The notes under the pieces: generated by a model
Databases searched by the model: none
What the model was told of the DNA's origin: nothing
The model's input: only the letters and a program-made list of their open reading frames with translations
Program-made: the position numbers and the translations under genes
Shown here: positions 1 to 5,661 of the stretch, in pieces
Layout: the number at the start of each line of letters is the position of its first letter
Position numbering within the stretch: position 1 is the stretch's first letter
Assembly: GCA_015654605.1 (NCBI GenBank)
Contig: JAATGO010000296.1
Coordinates: 1 to 6,084 of the forward strand
Length of the DNA: 6,084 nt
Direction: 5' to 3'
Source: Betaproteobacteria bacterium
GTDB taxonomy: Bacteria; Pseudomonadota; Gammaproteobacteria; Burkholderiales; Burkholderiaceae

Positions 1-531
1 ACTAGTGGTGCCATTTGCGGCATCACGTTACCGTCTGGTTTACAACAGGCGGCAAAACTGGATACTCCTATTTTTACACCTGCTGCCAAGGCAGATTTGG
101 GTGAGCATGACGAGAACATCAGCTTCGCTGAAACGGAACGACGCATTGGTGCTGAGCTAGCAGGGAAGATACGTGACATTAGTATTAAGTTATATCAGAC
201 TGCAGCTGATTATGCGGCAACACGCGGCATTATTATTGCGGATACCAAATTTGAATTTGGCCTGGATGATCAAGGAGTCTTGCACTTGATGGATGAAGTG
301 TTGACGGCAGACTCATCACGATTCTGGCCAGCAGCCAGTTATCAGGTTGGTATTTCACCACCATCATTTGATAAGCAGTTTGTACGTGATTATCTGGAAA
401 CTCTTTCTGATTGGAAGAAGACCCCGCCAGCTCCTCCATTGCCGCAGGAAGTGATTAACAACACAGGTGCCAAATATCGCGAAGCTTTGGAACGTCTCAC
501 GGGACAGCAATTGAAAGACGATCATGACTAA
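1..531 (+). CDS. purC: Phosphoribosylaminoimidazole-succinocarboxamide synthase (SAICAR synthase), 3' part
   Basis: This gene is cut by the left edge: the frame is open from base 1, giving 176 codons before TAA at 529-531. SAICAR synthase joins CAIR and aspartate using ATP, in the cytoplasm, in de novo purine synthesis. Family motifs seen in order are '[12 protein letters not shown]' at the window start, 'GEHDENIS' (about 100-123), '[10 protein letters not shown]' (about 232-261, nucleotide/metal-site region), '[13 protein letters not shown]' (292-330) and '[11 protein letters not shown]' (about 364-396). The tail '[20 protein letters not shown]' is that of the long (about 290-300 residue) PurC form common in Burkholderiales, rather than the short E. 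coli form, so about 115-120 N-terminal residues probably lie upstream. The TTG at 97 is an internal Leu codon, not a start. The stop overlaps the purE start by 8 nt, which suggests translational coupling in one operon. Confidence 0.97.
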   Translation, partial: TSGAICGITLPSGLQQAAKLDTPIFTPAAKADLGEHDENISFAETERRIGAELAGKIRDISIKLYQTAADYAATRGIIIADTKFEFGLDDQGVLHLMDEVLTADSSRFWPAASYQVGISPPSFDKQFVRDYLETLSDWKKTPPAPPLPQEVINNTGAKYREALERLTGQQLKDDHD

Positions 532-1060
532 GCGTGAAAGTAAGCCAGAGAATCAGCAAATTGATAAGGATGCTGGCGCACCATTGATTGGTGTGGTCAT
601 GGGTTCTTCATCAGATTGGGATGTGATGCAGCATGCTGTGATGATACTAAAAGAGTTTGGCGTTGCACACGAGGCACGCGTCATTTCTGCGCACCGCATG
701 CCGGATCAGATGTTTGCCTATGCCGAACAGGCACGTACCCGTGGACTGCGAGCCATCATTGCTGGTGCTGGTGGCGCAGCACATCTTCCAGGGATGATTG
801 CCGCTAAAACGATTGTGCCGGTATTGGGAGTACCTGTGCCATCAAAGTATCTGCGTGGAGAAGACTCACTGTACTCCATTGTGCAGATGCCTAAAGGAAT
901 TCCAGTGGCAACCTATGCGATCGGAGAGGCTGGTGCTGCTAATGCTGCCTTGTCAGCTATTGCCATGCTGGCAGTCACAGATGATATGTTGGCGGAAAAA
1001 TTGCTGACATTTCGTCAGCAGCAAACACAGGTCGCATTAGAGATGAAATTGCCGTCATGA
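524..1060 (+). CDS. purE: N5-carboxyaminoimidazole ribonucleotide mutase (class I PurE)
   Basis: The 178-residue protein matches PurE, which converts N5-CAIR to CAIR in de novo purine synthesis and forms an octamer in characterised bacterial homologues. Visible signatures are the phosphate-binding 'VMGSSSD' (residues 25-31), 'SAHRMPD' (55-61) with the catalytic His at residue 57 (equivalent to E. coli His45), '[12 protein letters not shown]' (80-91), 'PVLGVPV' (99-105), 'MPKGIPVAT' (122-130) and '[14 protein letters not shown]' (137-150). Length is slightly above the usual 160-170 because of a polar extension of about 20 residues before the core. The ATG at 524 overlaps the purC stop by 8 nt and has only a weak purine-rich stretch upstream, so translation probably depends on ribosomes finishing purC. 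Its TGA overlaps the purK ATG (ATGA). The adjacent purK fits the class I, N5-CAIR-using type. Confidence 0.97.
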   Translation: MTKRESKPENQQIDKDAGAPLIGVVMGSSSDWDVMQHAVMILKEFGVAHEARVISAHRMPDQMFAYAEQARTRGLRAIIAGAGGAAHLPGMIAAKTIVPVLGVPVPSKYLRGEDSLYSIVQMPKGIPVATYAIGEAGAANAALSAIAMLAVTDDMLAEKLLTFRQQQTQVALEMKLPS

Positions 1061-2277
1061 GCGCATCGCAGTATCGATTAAAAGAAGCATCCCCACCAAC
1101 AACGACACCCGCAACATGGTTGGGTGTCATGGGGGGAGGGCAGTTAGGACGCATGTTCGCACACGCTGCGCAAACATTGGGTTACAAAGTGGCAGTTTTG
1201 GAGGCCGAACAGGATTGTCCGGCTGGGCAGGTAGCGGACCGTCACATTTGCGCTGCATATGACGATGCAGCGGGATTGTCTGCGTTAAGTACGTTATGCG
1301 CGGCAGTTACCACAGAGTTTGAAAATGTTTCTGCGCAAAGCTTGGCAACATTGGCGACGCAAACTTTCGTCGCTCCAGATGCGCATGGGGTGTCGATTGC
1401 ACAAAACCGGATTGCAGAAAAGCAGTTCTTTGATGAATGCAGCCCTGTTTCTGGTGTGAATCCTGCACCATATTGCATCATTACTGACGCCTCTGATATT
1501 GATGCGGCAGCCGAGAAGATCATTGCTGATTTATTACCCGGCATATTAAAGACAGCGCGCATGGGATATGACGGTAAAGGCCAGATTCGAGTACATACGA
1601 TAGAGGATGCGCGCGCAGCATTTAGTGCCATGAAATCAGTGACGTGTGTATTGGAAAAAATGCTGCCATTGGCATATGAGATATCCGTATTAGTAGCACG
1701 TGGGGTAGATGGCCAGGCAGTGGTTTATCCAATCGCAGAAAATGTGCATCGAGATGGTATTTTGTTTACGACGATGGTGCCAGCTCCGCATGTTTCCGAG
1801 GTTGTTGCAGTTAATGCGCAGAATGCGGCGTTGGCAATCATTGCAGAATTGGACTATATCGGGGTACTGTGCCTTGAATTTTTTGTGCTTAAAGATGGTT
1901 CGCTGGTAGTCAATGAAATGGCACCTCGCCCGCATAATAGTGGGCATTACACGATAGATGCCTGCGCAACCAGCCAGTTTGAGCAACAGGTGCGGTCAAT
2001 GGCACGCATCCCCCTTGGGGACGTGCGCCAACATTCTCCTGCCATCATGCTCAATATTCTAGGGGATATTTGGTTTGACGGGGAAGACGCCAGTAATTGG
2101 CGTGAACCTTCCTGGGGGAAAATATTGGCTTTGCCGGGAGCACATTTATATTTATATGGAAAAGCACAGGCGCGACGTGGGCGAAAAATGGGGCACATCA
2201 CGTTCGTTGCTGCAACCATGCAGCAAGCACAACAACAGTTGGAACGGGCCTGTGAGATTTTGGGAATAATTCCCTGA
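1057..2277 (+). CDS. purK: N5-carboxyaminoimidazole ribonucleotide synthase (PurK, ATP-grasp)
   Basis: PurK carboxylates AIR with bicarbonate and ATP to give N5-CAIR, the substrate of PurE encoded just upstream. The 406 residues show the family order. First comes an N-terminal pre-ATP-grasp fold with 'GVMGGGQLGRM' (23-33) and 'TEFENV' (86-91). The ATP-grasp core has 'QNRIAEK' (116-122), the glycine-rich 'KTARMGYDGKGQ' (165-176), 'VLEKMLPLAYEISV' (198-211) and 'YPIAENVHRDGIL' (224-236). The metal/ATP region is 'CLEFFVL' followed by 'NEMAPRPHNSGHYTIDAC' (286-303). The C-terminal domain has 'MLNILGD' (331-337) and 'LYLYGKAQARRGRKMGH' (364-380). Length is somewhat above E. coli PurK (about 355) and normal for betaproteobacteria. 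An N-terminal stretch of about 20 polar residues precedes the core. The ATG is fixed by the 4-nt ATGA overlap with purE, typical of translational coupling. No key motif is missing. Confidence 0.97.
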   Translation: MSASQYRLKEASPPTTTPATWLGVMGGGQLGRMFAHAAQTLGYKVAVLEAEQDCPAGQVADRHICAAYDDAAGLSALSTLCAAVTTEFENVSAQSLATLATQTFVAPDAHGVSIAQNRIAEKQFFDECSPVSGVNPAPYCIITDASDIDAAAEKIIADLLPGILKTARMGYDGKGQIRVHTIEDARAAFSAMKSVTCVLEKMLPLAYEISVLVARGVDGQAVVYPIAENVHRDGILFTTMVPAPHVSEVVAVNAQNAALAIIAELDYIGVLCLEFFVLKDGSLVVNEMAPRPHNSGHYTIDACATSQFEQQVRSMARIPLGDVRQHSPAIMLNILGDIWFDGEDASNWREPSWGKILALPGAHLYLYGKAQARRGRKMGHITFVAATMQQAQQQLERACEILGIIP

Positions 2278-2285
2278 GTGGCATC

Positions 2286-3347
2286 GTGGGTGACGACCCA
2301 AAGACATACAGAGTGGAGCATTTCGTGGATATTGATAATGTAGCAATACAGCGTGCCGCACGTGCTCTGGAAGCTGGAAAGCTAGTTGCTTTTCCAACAG
2401 AAACTGTTTATGGATTGGGCGGTGATGCAGAAAATCCAGATGCGATTGCGGCGATTTATGCAGCGAAAGGGCGCCCCGCGAATCATCCTGTGATTGTTCA
2501 TATTGCGCCACAAGCTGATGTGACTTACTGGGCAACATCGATCCCAAAGCAGGCGCGTGTGTTGATGGAATCCTTTTGGCCAGGGCCTCTGACGCTCATT
2601 CTCAGACGTGCCCCAGGTATTCCTGATGCCGTTTCAGGTGGACAGGATTCTATTGGATTGCGTTGTCCTTCTCATCCGGTTGTGCAAGCTTTGCTGCAAG
2701 AGTTCAAGGGTGGAAAAGGAGGAATTGCGGGACCCTCTGCAAATAAATTTGGTCATGTTAGTCCGACGACTGCGCAACATGTGTGGGATGAATTTGGTCA
2801 TGGCGGCTTGGTGAGTGAGGTGCTTGATGGTGGGCAGAGTGAGGTGGGGATAGAATCAACCATCGTTGACCTATCGCGTGCTCAAAGCCATGGTGCGGTA
2901 TTGCTGCGACCAGGACAAATTACCATAGATCAATTGACTGTAGTACTTGGCGCAGCCCCCGCGTTACCAGATGCAGCGGCACCACGTGCTTCTGGTACGT
3001 TGGCCGCACATTATGCGCCTCGTGCACCGGTAGCATTGGTAAGCGCCACTGACATGCCTTATGTGCTGCAGCAATTATCGCAGCGAGGACACAGAGTAGC
3101 CGTGATTTCTTATTCAGTCAGGCAGAAGATGCAAGATTTGCCGCTGCAAACTTGTGTACAGATGCCGGCAACGCCAGTGCACTACGCACATGATCTTTAC
3201 GCGACGCTACGGGAAATGGATCAGCCAGGAATCGATTTGATCGTGGTAGAAACTTTGCCACAGGAGGCTGCGTGGCAAGGCATCAATGATCGTTTGCGAC
3301 GGGCAGCACATGATTCGATAGGTATATTGGCTCGTCTATTAGCCTGA
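2286..3347 (+). CDS. sua5: Threonylcarbamoyl-AMP synthase, long Sua5/YwlC form
   Basis: Sua5 makes L-threonylcarbamoyl-AMP from threonine, bicarbonate and ATP, the first step of t6A37 synthesis on ANN-decoding tRNAs. The 353 residues contain a YrdC/Sua5 catalytic domain (about 15-215) with 'FPTETVYGLG' (36-45), 'KGRP' (61-64), 'FWPGPLT' (97-103), 'GPSANKFGHVSPT' (149-161), 'EVGIESTIVD' (186-195) and 'LRPG' (207-210). A linker 'ASGTLAAHYAPRAP' (235-248) leads to a C-terminal Sua5 domain with 'HYAHDLYATLREMD' (299-312) and 'QEAAWQGINDRLRRAAHDS' (326-344). That second domain marks the long Sua5 form, not the short TsaC/YrdC. The frame has no ATG near its start; GTG codons at 2286, 2313 and 2325 are possible. 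GTG 2286 leaves an 8-nt gap after purK; GTG 2325 has the better Shine-Dalgarno (GTGGAG, 6-nt spacing). Function is certain; the exact start is not. Confidence 0.95.
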   Translation: MGDDPKTYRVEHFVDIDNVAIQRAARALEAGKLVAFPTETVYGLGGDAENPDAIAAIYAAKGRPANHPVIVHIAPQADVTYWATSIPKQARVLMESFWPGPLTLILRRAPGIPDAVSGGQDSIGLRCPSHPVVQALLQEFKGGKGGIAGPSANKFGHVSPTTAQHVWDEFGHGGLVSEVLDGGQSEVGIESTIVDLSRAQSHGAVLLRPGQITIDQLTVVLGAAPALPDAAAPRASGTLAAHYAPRAPVALVSATDMPYVLQQLSQRGHRVAVISYSVRQKMQDLPLQTCVQMPATPVHYAHDLYATLREMDQPGIDLIVVETLPQEAAWQGINDRLRRAAHDSIGILARLLA

Positions 3348-3362
3348 TTCTCATTATTTCTA

Positions 3363-3396
3363 CGCTTCATGGCTTGTATGTCTGTGCCATGAAGCG
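3363..3396. repeat. Perfect 11-bp inverted repeat (hairpin) after sua5
   Basis: The arms CGCTTCATGGC (3363-3373) and GCCATGAAGCG (3386-3396) are exact reverse complements around a 12-nt loop, starting 16 nt after the sua5 stop. The bases after the right arm (ATACAGATATC) contain no T-tract, and the opposite strand has none either, so it is not a textbook intrinsic terminator. Its position suggests 3'-end formation or mRNA stabilisation for the pur-sua5 transcript; that is inference. A repeated palindromic element of REP type is the alternative. Confidence 0.75.
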
Positions 3397-3922
3397 ATAC
3401 AGATATCACATGCTCATGGTTGTTGCACATCTCCAATAATCGCAAGCTAACAAATCATATTTCTGCATGTTGAGCCAGGAGATTTGTAGGGGCTTGGATT
3501 TCCCATTTAGTTGGCAGGGTATGTTGATTGGGGACAAATGCTATTCATCATGAAACTCACCGGGGAAAGTTACTTATTGGAAATGGCTGTGCCAGCACTG
3601 TGATGTCGAGTACTGAACAAAGTTTTCTTTGTCTCCAAATTCCAACACAATTCGTATGAGCAGTAGAGAAATCACAAATGAAATCTTTTGAAAATGAGAT
3701 GAGTTATTTGTTGTTTTAATGTGTGATGTCTCTAAAACGGATAGGAGAGAATGTCGTGTTTTTTCGATAGTTACTGGAAGAAATATTTCATCTCTATACA
3801 AATTTATTTAAAACTGGCATAGTAAGGCCAAAGAATAGCACGAACGTTCTTTTATGTATGAATAAAAAAACAGGGTAGTAGATAACTACAGATGGATAAA
3901 GAGAATGGATGTAAAAATAGTG

Positions 3923-3950
3923 TTGTGCAAAGTCAGTGAATGGGCATTAA
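3923..3950 (+). promoter_or_regulatory. Possible sigma-70-like promoter for ompW
   Basis: A TTGTGC (-35-like, 3923-3928) and CATTAA (-10-like, 3945-3950) are separated by 16 bp, placing a start some 60 nt before the ompW ATG. A second -10-like hexamer, TATAAG (3962-3967), lies just downstream and has a poor -35 partner. The match to consensus is modest and other assignments in this AT-rich DNA are possible. Confidence 0.25.
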
Positions 3951-4016
3951 TCAACTAAGAGTATAAGCAGACAAACAGACATAAGCAGAAAAAATTCTTA
4001 ACATCAGGAGACAATC

Positions 4017-4733
4017 ATGAAATTTTCCACATTGCCTAAATTGGCTGCGTTAGCCGTTGCTGCTGTTTGTGCTGGGCCAGTCATGGCGCAGAGTGCAGGT
4101 AGCAATATCGTCAATTTAGGCTGGTTCCATTTTGAGCCACAGGATTCCAGCAAAGGTTTGACCACGTTGAATGGCCCCACGGCTGGCTATTATCCTAATC
4201 GACATTCTTCCGTTGGGAATGCCGATACACTGGGTTTTGCATTTACCCATTTTTTTACTGACAACCTGGCGTTGACTGTCGATGCGGGTATTCCCCCAAA
4301 ATTCAAACTGAAAGGTACAGCTGATCTTGCTCCGTTAGGTGAGCTTGGTACAGCCAAGCAATGGAGTCCGGCTCTGGTGGCTAAATATTATTTTGGTCAG
4401 GCAACTAGTAAGTTCCGCCCATTTGTAGGTGCTGGGGTAACTTATGTTTGGTACTCAGATGTGGAACTAAGTCGGAACTTTCAGCGGGCTGCATCGTTGG
4501 GGCAGGGCACTGCGTCGGCTTCTCTGAGTAAATCATGGGCACCAGTGTTAAATCTTGGGGCCGCCTATAATTTCGATGAAAATTGGTCACTTAACTTGTC
4601 AGTGTCGTATATCCCACTAAAAACAGATGCCGATATTACTGGGGTGATGGCAAATGGCGCGCAGATCAGGCATAAGACAACATTAACAATCGATCCTATT
4701 GTTACTTTCCTGTCTGTTGGCTATAAATTCTAA
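4017..4733 (+). CDS. ompW: OmpW family outer membrane protein
   Basis: This 238-residue precursor fits the OmpW family of small 8-stranded outer-membrane barrels, which form a narrow hydrophobic channel. The true substrate here is unknown. Residues 1-24 form a signal peptide: Lys2 and Lys8, a hydrophobic core 'LAALAVAAVCAG', and a likely cleavage after VMA-24 before Gln25. Cys18 lies inside the signal core and there is no lipobox, so it is not a lipoprotein. The mature part shows 'SNIVNLGWFHFEPQDSS' (29-45), 'FTHFFTDNLALTVDAGIPPK' (76-95), 'WSPALVAKYYFG' (116-127), 'FRPFVGAGVTYVWYSD' (133-148), 'SVSYIPLKTDADI' (195-207) and the closing 'VTFLSVGYKF' (229-238). The terminal Phe is the usual barrel-assembly signal. 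It is longer than enterobacterial OmpW (about 210), apparently through loop residues. The start is fixed by AGGAG at 4006-4010, 6 nt before the ATG. It appears to be transcribed alone, between a long leader region and its own terminator. Confidence 0.93.
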   Translation: MKFSTLPKLAALAVAAVCAGPVMAQSAGSNIVNLGWFHFEPQDSSKGLTTLNGPTAGYYPNRHSSVGNADTLGFAFTHFFTDNLALTVDAGIPPKFKLKGTADLAPLGELGTAKQWSPALVAKYYFGQATSKFRPFVGAGVTYVWYSDVELSRNFQRAASLGQGTASASLSKSWAPVLNLGAAYNFDENWSLNLSVSYIPLKTDADITGVMANGAQIRHKTTLTIDPIVTFLSVGYKF

Positions 4734-4757
4734 GCATTTTTCCTACGATGATCGAAT

Positions 4758-4789
4758 AGAGAAAGCGTCCGTTGGCGCTTTCTTTTATT
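4758..4789 (+). terminator. Intrinsic terminator after ompW
   Basis: A 7-bp perfect stem GAAAGCG (4761-4767) / CGCTTTC (4776-4782) encloses the 8-nt loop TCCGTTGG. It is followed by TTTTATT, and preceding A/G bases can extend the stem into the T-tract. It starts 24 nt after the ompW stop. It lies between two convergent genes, and on the minus strand the stem is followed by TCTCTATT, so it may also weakly terminate the flavin reductase transcript. Confidence 0.88.
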
Positions 4790-4798
4790 CAATTATTG

Positions 4799-5302
4799 CT
4801 ATCCAGAACTGAAAAGTTTGTGATTATGATGTATCAGCGCAGCTTGAGGCGATACTTCACATTGCTCGACTTCACCAACAAAAATAATGTGATCTCCTTC
4901 TGGGTAACGACTTCGGTTATAACACTCAAACCAGGCGACAGCGCCAGTCAGGATGGGTTGCCCGGTGTGTGATAAGGTAAAGTCGACTCCGGTAAAGCGA
5001 TCACTACTCTTGCGAGAAAATTGTTCTGCCAACTTTGTCTGTTTCGCACTGAGGATATTAATGACATAGTGCGAATTGCCACTAAATGCAGCGAGCGTGC
5101 TAGCATGATTGGACAGACTCCATAATACCAGTGGTGGATTAAGCGACACCGAGTTAAAGGAACTGGCAGTGAGGCCGACCAATGTACTATCGGCTAAGCG
5201 TGTGGTGATGACAGTGACTCCTGTTGCAAATTGCGATAATGCATGACGAAAATGAACTGAATCAGATTCAGGAGAAGGCGTGCGCGGAAGGCGTATATGC
5301 AT
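4799..5302 (-). CDS. Flavin reductase family protein (FMN-binding split barrel)
   Basis: The 167-residue protein matches the flavin-reductase-like FMN-binding family (the HpaC/FRP-like group), whose characterised members reduce FMN or FAD with NAD(P)H, often to feed a partner monooxygenase. Visible signatures are 'FRHALSQFATGVTVITT' (18-34), 'GLTASSFNSVSLNPPLVLWS' (43-62, the flavin-contact region), 'HYVINILSA' (78-86), 'AVAWFECYNR' (121-130) and 'GDHIIFVGEVE' (136-146, with the conserved GDH). Length is normal for a single-domain member. No monooxygenase gene is adjacent, so the partner and substrate are unknown and a general flavin reductase or redox role is equally possible. The ATG at 5302 is the only ATG in the frame ahead of the conserved domain and an in-frame stop lies 21 nt upstream, but no clear Shine-Dalgarno precedes it. 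It is convergent with ompW and divergent from msrA. Confidence 0.9.
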   Translation of the reverse strand: MHIRLPRTPSPESDSVHFRHALSQFATGVTVITTRLADSTLVGLTASSFNSVSLNPPLVLWSLSNHASTLAAFSGNSHYVINILSAKQTKLAEQFSRKSSDRFTGVDFTLSHTGQPILTGAVAWFECYNRSRYPEGDHIIFVGEVEQCEVSPQAALIHHNHKLFSSG

Positions 5303-5661
5303 AAGACTGATAGCTATCGATACTCATTTGAAGACAAGACTCCTATTATGCCTAAAGTTTATAAAATGGGCATAGTAATGGCATTCTTGAGAGGAAATTT
5401 ACCTCAAATGCCCGTTGTAGGAGGGCAAATCGGAATTTCTCTGATAATTAGTGTCTAAAGACAGTGCGGAGCCGAGTTATCGTCAAGTTATTGGTAGGAT
5501 GGCATGCTTATGACAGATTTGTTACATGTTGATCAGGACGAATCGTTTGTAGTCAAAGGTGTTGTAGAAGCATAGAACTATGGTAACTTATCGCGATAAT
5601 TGCAGTACTTCATCATCAATTTGAGATACAGATTCAGAACGGAACACGCAAGGAGAAAATC
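5303..5661. other. Divergent intergenic region, flavin reductase / msrA, rich in inverted repeats
   Basis: This 359-bp stretch must carry promoters for both divergent genes, but I find no strong sigma-70 pair. Seen directly are a palindrome GATAGCTATC at 5309-5318, 6 nt before the flavin reductase ATG, and TATTATGCC (5344-5352) facing GGCATAGTA (5369-5377, 8 of 9 pairs). AATGCCC (5407-5413) can pair with GGGCAT (5368-5373), GGCATT (5380-5385) or GGGCA (5423-5427). A perfect palindrome TTATCGCGATAA lies at 5588-5599. The msrA Shine-Dalgarno AGGAG is at 5651-5655. Two small frames exist (ATG 5348 to TAA 5458, 36 codons; ATG 5504 to TAG 5575, 23 codons); neither has a recognisable family and I do not call them genes. 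Confidence 0.7.
5588..5599. promoter_or_regulatory. Perfect 12-bp palindrome upstream of msrA, possible operator
   Basis: TTATCGCGATAA reads the same on both strands and lies 62 nt before the msrA ATG, where a repressor site or promoter overlap would be expected. Its right half contains GATAAT (5595-5600), a -10-like hexamer, but no good -35 lies at 16-18 bp. Binding by a dimeric regulator is inference; no specific regulator is suggested by the sequence. Confidence 0.3.

Larger units (their letters stand above)
3348..4016. other. 669-bp AT-rich intergenic region between sua5 and ompW
   Basis: I find no convincing coding sequence on either strand. Open frames here are short, lack Shine-Dalgarno sites and show no family motifs. 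Structures seen are the strong hairpin at 3363-3396 (annotated separately), a 6-bp inverted repeat with a TTTT loop at 3617-3632 (ACAAAG/CTTTGT), an 8-bp palindrome GAACGTTC at 3842-3849, a 5-bp inverted repeat GTAGT/ACTAC at 3875-3889, and two copies of ATAAGCAGA at 3963-3971 and 3981-3989. A 24-nt element at 3807-3830 resembles one at 5360-5383. The 3' end must contain the ompW promoter and 5' UTR. The gap is long for a genome whose other genes here are tightly packed, so an unrecognised small RNA or decayed gene cannot be excluded. Confidence 0.7.

Noticed and set aside
97..99. TTG at 97 as a start codon for a short gene
   Set aside because: The frame is open from base 1 and the upstream residues are conserved PurC sequence, so this is an internal Leu.
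1242..1631. 129-codon minus-strand frame inside purK, and similar antisense frames at 1690-1986, 1947-2321 and 2152-2547
   Set aside because: They are shadows of purK and sua5, whose domains are unambiguous in the plus-strand frames.
3221..3445. 74-codon minus-strand frame over the sua5 3' end and hairpin
   Set aside because: About half is antisense to the well-supported sua5 C-terminal domain and it shows no motif of its own.
3524..3537. FNR-like TTGAT-TGGG-GACAA before ompW
   Set aside because: The right half departs from ATCAA at two positions and it lies about 480 bp from ompW, too far for a usual FNR site.
3577..3615. Short frame reading 'YWKWLCQHCDVEY', suggestive of a zinc-ribbon transposase remnant
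   Set aside because: Only about a dozen codons, no adjacent transposase motifs and no terminal inverted repeats; most likely chance.
3599..3730. Direct repeat TGTGATGTC at 3599-3607 and 3722-3730
   Set aside because: Nine bases with no shared flanks, no symmetry and no CRP-type partner half-site; expected by chance.
3574..3801. 75-codon minus-strand frame in the gap before ompW
   Set aside because: It begins with TTG, has no Shine-Dalgarno, shows no family motif and has a composition expected of AT-rich spacer.
4772..4972. 66-codon plus-strand frame after ompW
   Set aside because: It starts with TTG within the terminator stem-loop region and is antisense to the flavin reductase gene.
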